A stretch of DNA of 64,000 nucleotides, from positions 3,391 to 67,390 of the forward strand of contig DJYD01000046.1 of NCBI GenBank assembly GCA_002449955.1. The letters run 5' to 3'. The notes below the pieces were generated by a model, which did no database searches, was not told the DNA's origin, and worked only from the letters and a program-made list of their open reading frames with translations. The translations under genes were made by a program, and so were the position numbers. The number at the start of each line of letters is the position of its first letter. Within the stretch, counting starts at the first letter, position 1. This DNA is from Lachnospiraceae bacterium UBA6987. Lineage in GTDB: Bacteria > Bacillota > Clostridia > Lachnospirales > Lachnospiraceae. Below are positions 16,399 through 25,443 of this stretch, one piece after another.

Positions 16399-17367
16399 TT
16401 ATTTCTTCGTGTAATCGTAGAAGCCCTTGCCGGCGTTGACACCGGTCTCGCCTCTGTCGATCTTTTCCTTCAGAAGCTTGCCCATCCGGTTTTCAAGCGT
16501 GCCTTCCACCTGGGCGGCCGGCTTCATCTGGTTGATGTTGTAGGCAGTCTCAAGGCCGACGATATCGAGGATCTGGAACGGGCCGGCGGGGGCGCTGGTC
16601 GCAAGTCTCCAGGTCAGGTCGATGGTCTCCGGATCGGCAACGCCGTTTGCCCACAGTGCCTGCGCGGCGGAGAGGAACGGGACCAGCATGGAGTTCAGGA
16701 TGTAGCCGGGCTGTTCCTTGTGCAGCTGCAGCGGCACCATGCCGATCGCGGCGGCAAATTCCACGACCTTCTGATAGATCGCGGGATCCGTTCCGGGATG
16801 GCCCATGACTTCGCCGGTGTTGTTTTTCCAGATGGTGTTGGCAAAGTGCAGTGCGCAGTATTTCTCCGGACGGCCGGTATACTGCGCAAACATGCTCGGA
16901 AGCAGGGTGGAGGAGTTGGTGCAGAGGATGGTATCCTCATCCAGGAGGTCCTTCATGGCGTTGTACATGCCGATCTTGGCCTTCGGTTCCTCGGTCATGG
17001 ATTCGATCACGATATAGGCGCCGGACAGCGCTTTCGCAAGATCCAGTTCGATATGGACCTTTTCCGCAAAGTTCTTTTTGCCCTCTTCGATCAGGGCATC
17101 GATCGCTTCGGCGGTGATCCCCTGCCAGCTGCGGATCAGCCCGCGGGGATAGAGCATGCCGCCGATCGGGTTGCCGATCAGGGCTTTTGCTTTTGCCAGG
17201 TCTTCCAGCATCAGCGCGGAATAGCGCTCGATCTTCGGCGTGGTCCTGCCGATGGAGCTTTCCGAGCGAAGCCAGAAGGTCGTATCAAAACCATGATAGG
17301 CGCAGATCAGACCGATTTGTGTTCCCAGTACACCGCCTCCGGCGATGACGACTTTCTTGTTTTCCAT
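16399..17367 (-). CDS. 3-hydroxyacyl-CoA dehydrogenase family protein
   Basis: NAD-dependent oxidoreductase of 322 aa that likely interconverts 3-hydroxyacyl-CoA and 3-ketoacyl-CoA. The N-terminal Rossmann fold begins with VVIAGGGVLGTQIG and the catalytic region contains 'CTNSSTLLPS' and 'HFANTIWKN', where the family has H-F-x-P/N-x-x-x-x. The C-terminal helical domain ends in GKGFYDYTKK, typical of Hbd-type enzymes. No thiolase, crotonase or acyl-CoA dehydrogenase gene is nearby, so it may serve a stand-alone role; a lambda-crystallin/L-gulonate dehydrogenase-like role is an alternative. AGGAGG lies 7 bases before the ATG. It is divergent from a TetR-type regulator gene. Confidence 0.8.
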   Translation of the reverse strand: MENKKVVIAGGGVLGTQIGLICAYHGFDTTFWLRSESSIGRTTPKIERYSALMLEDLAKAKALIGNPIGGMLYPRGLIRSWQGITAEAIDALIEEGKKNFAEKVHIELDLAKALSGAYIVIESMTEEPKAKIGMYNAMKDLLDEDTILCTNSSTLLPSMFAQYTGRPEKYCALHFANTIWKNNTGEVMGHPGTDPAIYQKVVEFAAAIGMVPLQLHKEQPGYILNSMLVPFLSAAQALWANGVADPETIDLTWRLATSAPAGPFQILDIVGLETAYNINQMKPAAQVEGTLENRMGKLLKEKIDRGETGVNAGKGFYDYTKK

Positions 17368-17420
17368 GTAGATGCCTCCTGATTTGATTTTGTGTCCGGA
17401 CGTCTTTTTTTACGCACCCG

Positions 17421-17472
17421 GACGAGCCTTGCATAACAAGGCTTCGTCTGATATATTGATGTTACAATTGTA
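17421..17472 (+). promoter_or_regulatory. TetR-gene promoter with inverted repeat and palindromic operator candidate
   Basis: TTGCAT (17429-17434), a 17-base spacer and TATATT (17452-17457) form a good sigma-A promoter for the TetR gene. A perfect 10-bp palindrome TACAATTGTA (17463-17472) sits at the expected transcription start and also within the weaker leftward promoter region of the dehydrogenase gene. A separate 11-bp inverted repeat with one bulged base (17421-17431 with 17437-17448) covers the -35 box. Confidence 0.6.
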
Positions 17473-17536
17473 CCAATGAACGGCGGACGCCGCAATATGC
17501 CGCCCGGAAAGAGTGACAAAGGAGGAGAAGTGTATC

Positions 17537-18040
17537 ATGCAGCCCGGCCGCGAAAACCTGATGAATGAATATATCACGTCGGCGCTGCTACAGCTGATGC
17601 AGAGGAAACCCTTCTCCGGGATCTCCGTTACGGAGCTGTGCAAAAAGGCCGGCGTCTCCCGCATGTCCTTCTACCGGAACTATGAGAGCAAGGAGGACGT
17701 GCTGAAAAAGTGGTGCGCGGAGATCACGGACAAGTTCGTGGCGGAGTCGGGCATCAATTACCGCCGGGATTCGCTGCGCAGATACTTTGCCACGCTGTTT
17801 GCCCATGTGCTGCAATATCGCGAAATGTCCTTCGTGCTGCGCCGGAACGGCCTGCTGTGGATCGTCAGGGACGATATCGACCGCGTCTTTTTTGAGACGT
17901 ACAAGGACGTGTACGACGAATACAAAATGCATTTTATCACCGGCGGGATATTCAACGCCTACACGCTGTGGGTCGAAAACGGCTTCCGCGAAACGCCGGA
18001 AGAACTGGCAGCCCGCTTAAGCGAGATCCTGGAAAAGTAA
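17537..18040 (+). CDS. TetR/AcrR-family transcriptional regulator
   Basis: A 167-aa regulator. The ATG at 17537 was chosen because the AAAGGAGGAGAA ribosome site sits 8-9 bases before it; the frame continues upstream to a GTG but that would place the ribosome site inside the gene. The N-terminal helix-turn-helix is clear (ISVTELCKKAGVSRMSFYRNYESKEDVL). The C-terminal part resembles the short TetR_C domain of DhaS-like regulators, for which the ligand is unknown. It is divergent from the dehydrogenase gene and only 54 bp upstream of the polymerase gene, so it may control either. Confidence 0.88.
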   Translation: MQPGRENLMNEYITSALLQLMQRKPFSGISVTELCKKAGVSRMSFYRNYESKEDVLKKWCAEITDKFVAESGINYRRDSLRRYFATLFAHVLQYREMSFVLRRNGLLWIVRDDIDRVFFETYKDVYDEYKMHFITGGIFNAYTLWVENGFRETPEELAARLSEILEK

Positions 18041-18094
18041 GGGGAGTACGCCCTCAGGGGGCGATGACGATAAAAGGGAAAGCAGGAGGAGAAA

Positions 18095-19633
18095 ATGAAC
18101 GGGGAGGTGCGGAAGACTTATATTGCCATCGATCTGAAATCGTTCTATGCCTCGGTCGAAGCGGTCGAGCGCGGGTACGATCCTCTTGACGTGAACCTTG
18201 TGGTTGCGGACGAGAGCCGCACCGATAAGACCATCTGCCTTGCGGTCTCGCCGGCCCTGAAGGCGCACGGGATTTCAGGCCGGGCAAGGCTGTTCGAAGC
18301 CAAGGAAGGAATCCGCAGGGTGAACCGCGAGCGCTTAAAGAAGGCTCCGGGAGGGCGCTTTGCGGAAAAGTCCGTGCTGGCCTCGGAGTTAGCCGCTGAT
18401 CCCTCACTGGAACTGGACATGGTCGTGGCCACACCGCGCATGCGCTATTACATGGAGTATTCCCGGAGCATTGTGGAGATCTATCTGAAATATGTGGCAG
18501 CAGCAGACCTGCTTGTCTATTCGGTGGATGAGGTCATCATCGATGCGACGGGCTATCTGGACCTGTATCAGCTGAGCGCGCACGGCTTTGCCATGAAGCT
18601 GATCCGGGAGGTGCTGCAGAAAACGCATATTACGGCGACCGCCGGCATCGGTACAAATATGTATCTGGCCAAGGTTGCCATGGATATAGAGGCAAAGCAT
18701 ATCCCGCCGGATAAAGACGGGGTACGCATTGCGGAGTTAGATGAGATGAGCTACCGCGAAAAACTTTGGTGCCACCGGCCGCTCACCGATTTCTGGCGCG
18801 TGGGCAGGGCGACCGCGAAGAAACTGGAGGCGCATGGCCTGTATACGATGGGCGATATTGCGCGCTGTTCCGAGGGCAGAGAGGATGCCTATTATAACGA
18901 GGACCTCCTGTATAAGCTTTTCGGCGTGAATGCCGAGCTGCTGATCGATCATGCCTGGGGCTTTGAACCGGCGAAAATTGCCGACTGCAAGGCCTATAAG
19001 CCGGAGGCAAGGAGCTTATCGGCAGGACAGGTGCTCGGCGAGCCCTATCCGTTTGATAAGGGCAGGATCATCATTCAGGAGATGGCAGACGGACTGTCTC
19101 TGGATCTTGCGGCAAAAGGCCTTCTCACGGATCAGGTGGTGCTGGACGTGAATTACGATACGGAAAACCTGACAGATCCGAAGCGGGCTGCTGTCTATAA
19201 GGGGCCTGTTGTATCGGACTGGTACGGGAGGACTGTGCCGAAACCCGCGCATGGCTCACAGAATCTGGAACGGCCGACCTGCTCAACCAGGCAGATCGTT
19301 GAAGCTGCGGCAAAGATCTATGACAGAGTGGTGGACAAAAGGCTCCTGTTAAGACGCTTTACACTTGCCGTTACGCATCTGATCACGGAAGAAGAGGCCG
19401 CCAGGCGGGAGGAAGACAGCCCGGAGCAGCTGGATCTGTTCACGGATTATGAGGCCAGAGAGAAACAGAAGAAGATAGAGCAGGAAGAGCTGCAGAAGGA
19501 ACGGCAGGTACAGAAAGCGCTCTTAAATATCCGGGAACGCTACGGAAAAAATGCCGTGATCCGGGGACTGAATCTGGAAGAGGGCGCGACGGCTGTGGAA
19601 CGGAACAGGCAGGTCGGCGGTCATAAGGCATGA
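18095..19633 (+). CDS. Y-family (UmuC/UvrX-like) DNA polymerase
   Basis: Translesion DNA polymerase of 512 aa, of the Gram-positive UvrX/YqjW type rather than compact DinB. The first carboxylate motif is IDLKSFYASVE and the second is VDEVIID, together placing the catalytic Asp and Glu residues. Palm, fingers and a helix-hairpin-helix thumb (about 225-260) follow, then a little-finger domain and a charged coiled C-terminal tail (about 430-512). GGAGGAG lies just before the ATG. The next gene is YolD-like, the partner usually encoded beside this polymerase type in mobile and chromosomal settings. I saw no LexA box (CGAAC-N4-GTTCG) upstream. Confidence 0.9.
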   Translation: MNGEVRKTYIAIDLKSFYASVEAVERGYDPLDVNLVVADESRTDKTICLAVSPALKAHGISGRARLFEAKEGIRRVNRERLKKAPGGRFAEKSVLASELAADPSLELDMVVATPRMRYYMEYSRSIVEIYLKYVAAADLLVYSVDEVIIDATGYLDLYQLSAHGFAMKLIREVLQKTHITATAGIGTNMYLAKVAMDIEAKHIPPDKDGVRIAELDEMSYREKLWCHRPLTDFWRVGRATAKKLEAHGLYTMGDIARCSEGREDAYYNEDLLYKLFGVNAELLIDHAWGFEPAKIADCKAYKPEARSLSAGQVLGEPYPFDKGRIIIQEMADGLSLDLAAKGLLTDQVVLDVNYDTENLTDPKRAAVYKGPVVSDWYGRTVPKPAHGSQNLERPTCSTRQIVEAAAKIYDRVVDKRLLLRRFTLAVTHLITEEEAARREEDSPEQLDLFTDYEAREKQKKIEQEELQKERQVQKALLNIRERYGKNAVIRGLNLEEGATAVERNRQVGGHKA

Positions 19634-19645
19634 GGGAAACGCAGA

Positions 19646-20083
19646 ATGGAAGCAAGTGAAGCGAGAAAAAAATACGCGGACATCATTGACAGAGAACACC
19701 ATGAGTCTGCAAGGCACCCGCGTATGGATAAATTATCGAGGACAGCGCAGTTCTCCCCTTTTGCGGCCTTAACGGGCTATGATGATATGATTCGTGAGTC
19801 TGAGCGTGAAACAGACAGTAGGCCTGAGCTGAATGAGGACAGCAGAGAACTGCTGAACCGCAGGCTCCTGCAGCTTCTGCGGCATCTTCCCTCGCCGGAG
19901 GCAGCCTTTACCTGCTTTGTGCAGGATGATAAAAAGAGCGGCGGCGAAACGGTGACGTTTACCGGGCGAGCCGTAAAGTATGATGCGTCTGCGGAGTCCA
20001 TCCTGATGGACAGCGGAAGAAGCATTTTTGTCAGCGATATTCTGCATATCGAGAGTGACGCGCTGCAGGATGCGCTGTGGTGA
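19646..20083 (+). CDS. yolD: YolD-like protein (partner of UvrX-type polymerase)
   Basis: A 145-aa protein 12 bp after the polymerase gene. The N-terminus carries 'RMDKLSRTAQFSPFAALTGYDDMI', a segment I recognise from YolD-like proteins next to UmuC-family polymerases, and the C-terminal half has the small beta domain (VTFTGRAVKYDA, ILMDSGRSIFVSDI). It is thought to regulate or assist the polymerase, by analogy with UmuD. The ribosome site is weak, in keeping with coupling to the gene before. Confidence 0.75.
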   Translation: MEASEARKKYADIIDREHHESARHPRMDKLSRTAQFSPFAALTGYDDMIRESERETDSRPELNEDSRELLNRRLLQLLRHLPSPEAAFTCFVQDDKKSGGETVTFTGRAVKYDASAESILMDSGRSIFVSDILHIESDALQDALW

Positions 20084-20108
20084 GTTCTGCCTGCAGAGAG
20101 GAGGAGAT

Positions 20109-21044
20109 ATGTATCTGGAATCTTTTACGCTTCCCGTGGAGCAGGAAGACAAATTGATCGTAGACCGTATGGCAAAGAACGGCAATACGGATGCGAGCCT
20201 GACCTGGAAATACGGCTATATCGACAATACCTATCCGTGCGGAATCTTCGGTCCGAAGGCATTTAAGGAAATCTGGTTCCGGAAGGTCACGATTTTCTAC
20301 GGCGGGAACGGCTCAGGGAAGAGCACTTTGCTGAACCTGATTGCGGCTAAGCTGGAATTAAAACGCATCGCACCGTTTAACTCCAGCGAGCTTTTTGATG
20401 CCTACGCGAATGCCTGCCGCTATACGATGGACTTTGACGATGAGGGCTTCCGATACAAGGTCCCGAATGGTAGCCGCATCATCACGAGTGATGATGTTTT
20501 TGATTATATGCTGGCGGTTCGGACGAACAATGCCGAGATCGAAGAAGAGATCGAACGCGGCAAGGACGAATACAAACGGCTGAAATACGGGGAGACGGTC
20601 AAATTTAACAGCATGGAAGACTATGACGCGCTGCGGCTGCAGCTGCTTGCCAGGTCAAAGTCCGTAAGCAGACGGCGCTTTCTGCGGCGCACCGCCGGGA
20701 CAGAAGTGCGCCTTGCCAGCAACGGCGAGACAGCACTCGAATATTTTGCACAGAAGCTGCAAAATGATACGCTTTACTGCCTGGATGAGCCGGAAAACAG
20801 CATGTCGCCGGCCATGCAGCTGGAGCTGCTGCAGATCCTTGCTAAGAAGGCCCGCTACTGCGGATGCCAGTTCATCATCGCAACGCATTCGCCCTTCCTG
20901 CTGTCGATGGAAGGCGCGAGGATCTATGATCTGGATGCTTCTCCGGTGGAGATCCGGAACTGGTGGGAACTGGAAAACACGAGGATTTATTACGATTTCT
21001 TTGCACGGAATAAAAAACTGTTTGAGGAAGACCGGCAGGGGTGA
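20109..21044 (+). CDS. Small AAA/SMC-like ATPase (COG3910 type)
   Basis: A 311-aa ATPase of the short ABC-like group. The ATG at 20109 is preceded by GAGGAGGAG; the open frame upstream overlaps yolD and has no ribosome site. Walker A is FYGGNGSGKST, Walker B is YCLDEPENSMS, and the switch His lies in 'IIATHSPFLL'. There is no long coiled coil. Proteins of this kind occur alone or with defence and repair genes; the role is not known. It lies 25 bp after yolD, so polymerase, YolD and ATPase form one unit. The terminator hairpin begins inside the last ten codons. Confidence 0.8.
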   Translation: MYLESFTLPVEQEDKLIVDRMAKNGNTDASLTWKYGYIDNTYPCGIFGPKAFKEIWFRKVTIFYGGNGSGKSTLLNLIAAKLELKRIAPFNSSELFDAYANACRYTMDFDDEGFRYKVPNGSRIITSDDVFDYMLAVRTNNAEIEEEIERGKDEYKRLKYGETVKFNSMEDYDALRLQLLARSKSVSRRRFLRRTAGTEVRLASNGETALEYFAQKLQNDTLYCLDEPENSMSPAMQLELLQILAKKARYCGCQFIIATHSPFLLSMEGARIYDLDASPVEIRNWWELENTRIYYDFFARNKKLFEEDRQG

Positions 21045-21060
21045 TTCCTCAAACAGTTTT
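21014..21060. terminator. Bidirectional terminator embedded in the end of a coding region
   Basis: A perfect 16-bp inverted repeat (21014-21029 with 21045-21060) spans the stop codon of the ATPase gene at 21042-21044, which sits in the 15-base loop. The left arm is preceded on the minus strand's downstream side by a T-run, so it also ends the leftward fbp transcript. Confidence 0.88.
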
Positions 21061-21093
21061 ATGAGGACCCGCGTTCGTCGCGCTCCTGTAGCG

Positions 21094-23043
21094 TTATTCC
21101 CGCTCCGGGATTTCGCCACCGCGGTAGGCTTTGAGCAGATACATGAGATCGATGATATTCTGGCGGAGCTGCCTTCCGTTGTCGGTGTCGCCCACGGTCA
21201 CGCGGTCTTCGAAACGGTCGATTAGGGTGGTCTCCGAATGAATATCGTTGCCGGTGCGGATGGCATCCTCCGTGGAGGTGAACGGCTCATGCTCCACAAG
21301 CTTCATGCCGTGGGAGTTATAGGTCAGCGTGTAGCCGGCAATGCCGGTCGTGGACTGGTAGGCTCTCGAGAAGCCGCCGTCGATGATCAGAAGCTTGCCG
21401 CCGCATTTGATCGGGCTCTCGCCCTTCTTGCGCTTCACGGGCACATGGCCGCTGATGATCTTGCCGTGCTCCCAGTCAAGACCGAATTCGTCGAAGATAC
21501 GGCGCACCATGCTTTCGTCTTCGATCAGCTTGTAGTAAGGGATCTTCGGCTCTTCGTGGGTGCTCTTGTCCAGAATGAACTGCCGCTCGAAGGTGGTCAT
21601 GCGCTCCTTGCCAAAGAGCGGGCTCCACTCGCCGCTCCAGAGATAATAGATGAGGTCGGTCGCGTATTCCTTTTCCGGCCCCTCTGCTGCGAAAAACGCC
21701 TTGCGGATGTAGGCATCGACCGCATCCAGCAGGGCTTTTCCTTTGTAAGGCTTTCCTTCCAGCATCATCGTGTGGAAGCTGCCGTCGGGATCGACCGGGA
21801 TGCAGGCGTGGTAGAGCAGGTTGCCGTTTATCTTTAAGTACAGGCTGCCCTTGTTTAACAGGAAGCGGATGTGCCGCTGCAGCTTTTCGCTGTTCTTGAA
21901 GGCAAATGAGATCTGATCGATGACAAGCCGCTCACGGACGGTAAGCTCGTAGGGATTCTCACGGTCGACCGTCGGGAAATCCGTATCCTCCATAGGCCAG
22001 ACGACGCCGTCCACAGTGACGGTTTTGTTCTCATAATCGATCTTGTCCAGAAGGAGGCGGTGCTCCATCTCATATTCGGGATGGCGCTTCACCCACTGAC
22101 CCTCCAGCTTGAACTGCAGGATAGCCGCGGCCTTGTGCATGCGGGCGTCAAGAGTCAGATCCTCACCAAGGGAATTCGCGCCGCTCTTCACGGTAAAAGC
22201 GTGAAAATCGCTGTCGCCGTATTCGTCGATCGCAAGGCGCATGAGCGGGATCAGGTTAATGCCGTAGCCGTCCTCGAGGATATCCAGGTTGGCATAGCGG
22301 GCGGAAAGCCTGAGGACCGTCGCCACGCAGAGCGGATGGCCGCAGGCGGCGCCGACCCAGATGATATCATGGTTGCCCCACTGGATATCCAGGGAGTGAT
22401 AATGCATCAGGTCTTCCATGATGAAATGCGGGCCTGGACCGCGGTCGTAGATGTCGCCGATCAGGTGCAGATGGTCCACGGTCAGGCGGATGATCATGCT
22501 GGAGAAGGCCATGATGCAGCTTTTCGCCTGTCCGGTCGCGATGATCGCTTCGAGGATGCCTTCATAATAGCCGGCCTTGTCCGGAATATCGTTGTCTGTC
22601 ATGAGTTCTTCGATCAGATAGCGGAACTCCTTGGCAACTGACTTGCGGACCTTGGAGCGGGTGTATTTGACCGAAACGCGCCTGGCCACACGGATGAGGC
22701 GCAGCAGCTGCATGCGGTACCATTCGTTCATATCCGTGCCGGCTTCTTCAACAAGCGCCATTTTTTCCTGGGGATAATAAATCAGAGTCGCCAGTTCGGT
22801 CTTATCTTCACGGCTCAGCTCGAAGCCGAATTCCAGATCGATCTTGCTGCGAACGCTGCCGGAGCCGTTTTTCAGGATATGGGCAAACTGCTCGTACTCG
22901 CCGTGCACGTCACTGATGAAGTGCTCGGTGCCCTTCGGCAGGTGCAGAATGGAAGTCAGATTGATGACTTCTGTCGAGGCTTTGGCAATGCTCGGATACT
23001 GATAGGAAAGCGCTTCCAGATAGCGCAGGTCATTTTTGTCCAT
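21094..23043 (-). CDS. fbp: Fructose-1,6-bisphosphatase, class III
   Basis: Gluconeogenic phosphatase of 649 aa, the large Firmicute-type enzyme unrelated to classes I and II. Metallophosphatase motifs are all present in order: ISDVHGEYEQF near residue 43, GDIYDRGPG, WGNHDIIWVGAA and SGHVPVK with a later GGFS. GAGGAG lies just before the ATG. It is transcribed alone from a good promoter and ended by the hairpin it shares with the ATPase gene. Confidence 0.96.
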   Translation of the reverse strand: MDKNDLRYLEALSYQYPSIAKASTEVINLTSILHLPKGTEHFISDVHGEYEQFAHILKNGSGSVRSKIDLEFGFELSREDKTELATLIYYPQEKMALVEEAGTDMNEWYRMQLLRLIRVARRVSVKYTRSKVRKSVAKEFRYLIEELMTDNDIPDKAGYYEGILEAIIATGQAKSCIMAFSSMIIRLTVDHLHLIGDIYDRGPGPHFIMEDLMHYHSLDIQWGNHDIIWVGAACGHPLCVATVLRLSARYANLDILEDGYGINLIPLMRLAIDEYGDSDFHAFTVKSGANSLGEDLTLDARMHKAAAILQFKLEGQWVKRHPEYEMEHRLLLDKIDYENKTVTVDGVVWPMEDTDFPTVDRENPYELTVRERLVIDQISFAFKNSEKLQRHIRFLLNKGSLYLKINGNLLYHACIPVDPDGSFHTMMLEGKPYKGKALLDAVDAYIRKAFFAAEGPEKEYATDLIYYLWSGEWSPLFGKERMTTFERQFILDKSTHEEPKIPYYKLIEDESMVRRIFDEFGLDWEHGKIISGHVPVKRKKGESPIKCGGKLLIIDGGFSRAYQSTTGIAGYTLTYNSHGMKLVEHEPFTSTEDAIRTGNDIHSETTLIDRFEDRVTVGDTDNGRQLRQNIIDLMYLLKAYRGGEIPERE

Positions 23044-23073
23044 ATGGATCTCCTCGGGACTTGTGATACCTTT

Positions 23074-23102
23074 ATTCTATCGTGAAAATGTCCGTTAAGC
23101 AA
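23074..23102 (-). promoter_or_regulatory. fbp promoter
   Basis: On the minus strand TTGCTT (23102-23097), a 17-base spacer and TAGAAT (23079-23074) lie about 30 bp before the fbp start codon. Confidence 0.7.
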
Positions 23103-23144
23103 GCGAAATTCATAGGCCGGGCCTTTTTGCTTTTGCAGCAGGAG

Positions 23145-23171
23145 TTGATTTTTTTCGGGGGGGTTTATAAT
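23145..23171 (+). promoter_or_regulatory. Probable promoter of the His-Cys lipoprotein gene
   Basis: TTGATT (23145-23150) and TATAAT (23166-23171) with a short 15-base spacer that contains a G-run. The -10 match is perfect but the spacing is short. Confidence 0.45.
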
Positions 23172-23208
23172 AAATATATCTCAACTGGCAAACAGGAGGA
23201 CTCGACAA

Positions 23209-25344
23209 GTGAATAAACGCCATGCAAAGATCATTGCTACAGCAATGATGCTGATCTTCGTTCTCACTGCCTGCGGTCAGGCAGCGCCGGATCCGTCTCA
23301 GACGGACAGCAGCATGAAGACAGGGACTGAGGCTGAGACAAAGGGGACAGAGCTTCCCGCCACAAGTACTTTCGAACCGCTCGGGGATCTTGTACTTACA
23401 GTGGATAAACCTTATGTTTCGGAGAATGACAAGGTCGTTTTCAGTGTTCAGATCGGGCAGGAAACCTCTTTGCAGGCACCGCTGGAGCTGCTACGGGACG
23501 GAGAAAAGATCGGCGAATTGGCTGATGAGGGGGCAAACGGCGATGAGGAAAAGGGCGACGGCGTTTATTCCCTTCTTCTTGAAAAGCCGGTTCAGAACAG
23601 CAAAGCAGCCTCCTTCAGCGCAAGATACGGAGAGCAGCTCAGTGAGAGCCTTTCCGTCAATCTGTTTACACAGCCGACAGAGGAAGAGATAAAAAAGACA
23701 CAGGAAGCGCTTGGATCGCTCCGGAAAGAATTAGGAGAGATCACGGTCCAGGATTGGACGGATGAAAAGAAACACGAGATCGATGATCAACTGAAGAAAC
23801 TGCAGGACGAAGGTCTCCTCCGGCTCTATACGGTAGATGACGACGGTTTCTATGCGAAGATGGAGTGCGGTCTGGGAATCATATTTGATCCCGCATCTGA
23901 AGGCACACAGTCGTCCGGTGCAGGCTCCGAAGTGCAGATCTGCATTTATGAGGCCACGGATTTTGGTAAAGAATATCCGAATGAACCGGCTGAGAATATC
24001 GACGGCCTTCTTCCGAATTATAAGCTGGGAAAGGTCTACCGGGACAGTGACTGCAGCAGAGAAGCAATCGAGAATATAAAAGCCAACCAGATGATCCTTT
24101 GGAACGGACACGGAACATATAAGAACTCTACTGGGCCGTGTCTTATGCTGGGGGAGGAATTCAGCTGGGAATTGTTTATAACGGATGCGGAATATTATCT
24201 TGCCTGTATTTCGGATATGATGTTGAATGATGTCGGCTATTGGCTTTTCACGGAGAATAGTGGCCGGGAGTTGTGGAACTATCAGAATGGAAATCTTTGG
24301 ATAGCGCCCACGTATATCTATATGCACTGCGGCGATATCTCAGGAAGCTTCATCTTCCTTTCCGCCTGCTACAGTGCGAAAACAGAGCTCCTGGCGTCTT
24401 CTTTTATCGCGAAAGGAGCAACTGCAGTTTTCGGTTATACTGACGAGGTGCTGGTTAAATATTCCGGACCGCTGGAATCCAAAATTTTCCAGAAGCTTAC
24501 GGAAGTCGATCAAAAGACCAATGATTTCTATACCCTTAAGGAGGCCGTAGCGTTTGCGGCAAAGGAATGCGGCGCTTCTGACAAAGCCGCAGGCGGTAAG
24601 GGTGCAGCACCGAAGATCATCGGCGGTTCAGCTGCTGAAAATTATCGGATTGCCAAAGCCGGTGCGGTGTCCGGTATCATTACGGATCAAGACGGGAAGA
24701 CCATAAAGGGCGCTGAGATCTCATTCAAAAGGAGCGATGGAAAAACAGACTATCCGATCTCTTCGCAGCCGGCATCCGATCAGTCCGGAAAATATGAGGT
24801 CTGGCTTCCTCCGACAGAGTTTGTTCTTCAGGTAAAGGCAGATGGATACGAAACTTATTCGGAAGAGATCAGCATCAGTGATGGTGAAAAGCTGGAAAAG
24901 AACATAAAGCTGGCCGAGGTGAAGAAAGGCGAGTGGATCAATACGAATACCTTTAGCTTGTTCTGTCCGGATGGGTGGACAGCTACTAAAGAATATGACG
25001 ATACACTCGGTGACAAGGTTTTTTTTCAGGATGCAAAACAGTCTGCCTTTTGGGAGGTCTCGTTAGATCCTGATAATTACTGGGGAATGTTTGCAGGAAC
25101 GGGAATGAGTTATGCAAGCAACTATAAAGAAATAGAAATAATTCACCTGGATAATGTATACTACCATGGAATGATCTTCGACTTTGAACAGGATGATTGG
25201 AGAAGCGTGATCGATTTGTCTGTAGACTACAACGGCGTAAGGTTTTTGGTCGTAGGAGCTATACAGGGATCCTCTTCTGATGCTTTGGCCGCTCTGAATG
25301 ATAAAAACTTCGTTGCGATCCTGAACAGTTTAAAAACAAATTAG
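23209..25344 (+). CDS. Lipoprotein with clan CD-like (gingipain/caspase-like) domain and carboxypeptidase-regulatory-like domain
   Basis: A 711-aa secreted lipoprotein; the GTG start has AGGAGGA at the right distance. The signal ends in LTAC. Domains: an Ig-like beta domain (about 50-145), a charged helical linker, then an alpha/beta domain (about 225-455) with WNGHG (His301) and LSACYS (Cys387) followed by FIAKGATAVFGY. That His...Cys layout with a small-residue strand before the Cys is typical of C25/caspase/CHAT-like clan CD peptidases. A CarboxypepD_reg-like beta domain (about 483-575) and a C-terminal alpha/beta domain (about 577-711) follow. No propeptide is obvious. Composition is a little more AT-rich than its neighbours. 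Peptidase activity is inferred. Confidence 0.68.
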   Translation: MNKRHAKIIATAMMLIFVLTACGQAAPDPSQTDSSMKTGTEAETKGTELPATSTFEPLGDLVLTVDKPYVSENDKVVFSVQIGQETSLQAPLELLRDGEKIGELADEGANGDEEKGDGVYSLLLEKPVQNSKAASFSARYGEQLSESLSVNLFTQPTEEEIKKTQEALGSLRKELGEITVQDWTDEKKHEIDDQLKKLQDEGLLRLYTVDDDGFYAKMECGLGIIFDPASEGTQSSGAGSEVQICIYEATDFGKEYPNEPAENIDGLLPNYKLGKVYRDSDCSREAIENIKANQMILWNGHGTYKNSTGPCLMLGEEFSWELFITDAEYYLACISDMMLNDVGYWLFTENSGRELWNYQNGNLWIAPTYIYMHCGDISGSFIFLSACYSAKTELLASSFIAKGATAVFGYTDEVLVKYSGPLESKIFQKLTEVDQKTNDFYTLKEAVAFAAKECGASDKAAGGKGAAPKIIGGSAAENYRIAKAGAVSGIITDQDGKTIKGAEISFKRSDGKTDYPISSQPASDQSGKYEVWLPPTEFVLQVKADGYETYSEEISISDGEKLEKNIKLAEVKKGEWINTNTFSLFCPDGWTATKEYDDTLGDKVFFQDAKQSAFWEVSLDPDNYWGMFAGTGMSYASNYKEIEIIHLDNVYYHGMIFDFEQDDWRSVIDLSVDYNGVRFLVVGAIQGSSSDALAALNDKNFVAILNSLKTN

Positions 25345-25408
25345 AAGATGCCTGTAGTCTGGAGTGCTTCAAGCGTAAGACTGCCTACTAACACAAATAG
25401 TATGATTA

Positions 25409-25439
25409 AAAACTCCTCTACCTGTGGCAGAGGAGTTTT
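25409..25439 (+). terminator. Intrinsic terminator after the lipoprotein gene
   Basis: An 11-bp perfect stem (25409-25419 with 25429-25439), 9-base loop, T-rich right arm. Confidence 0.85.
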
Positions 25440-25443
25440 ACTG

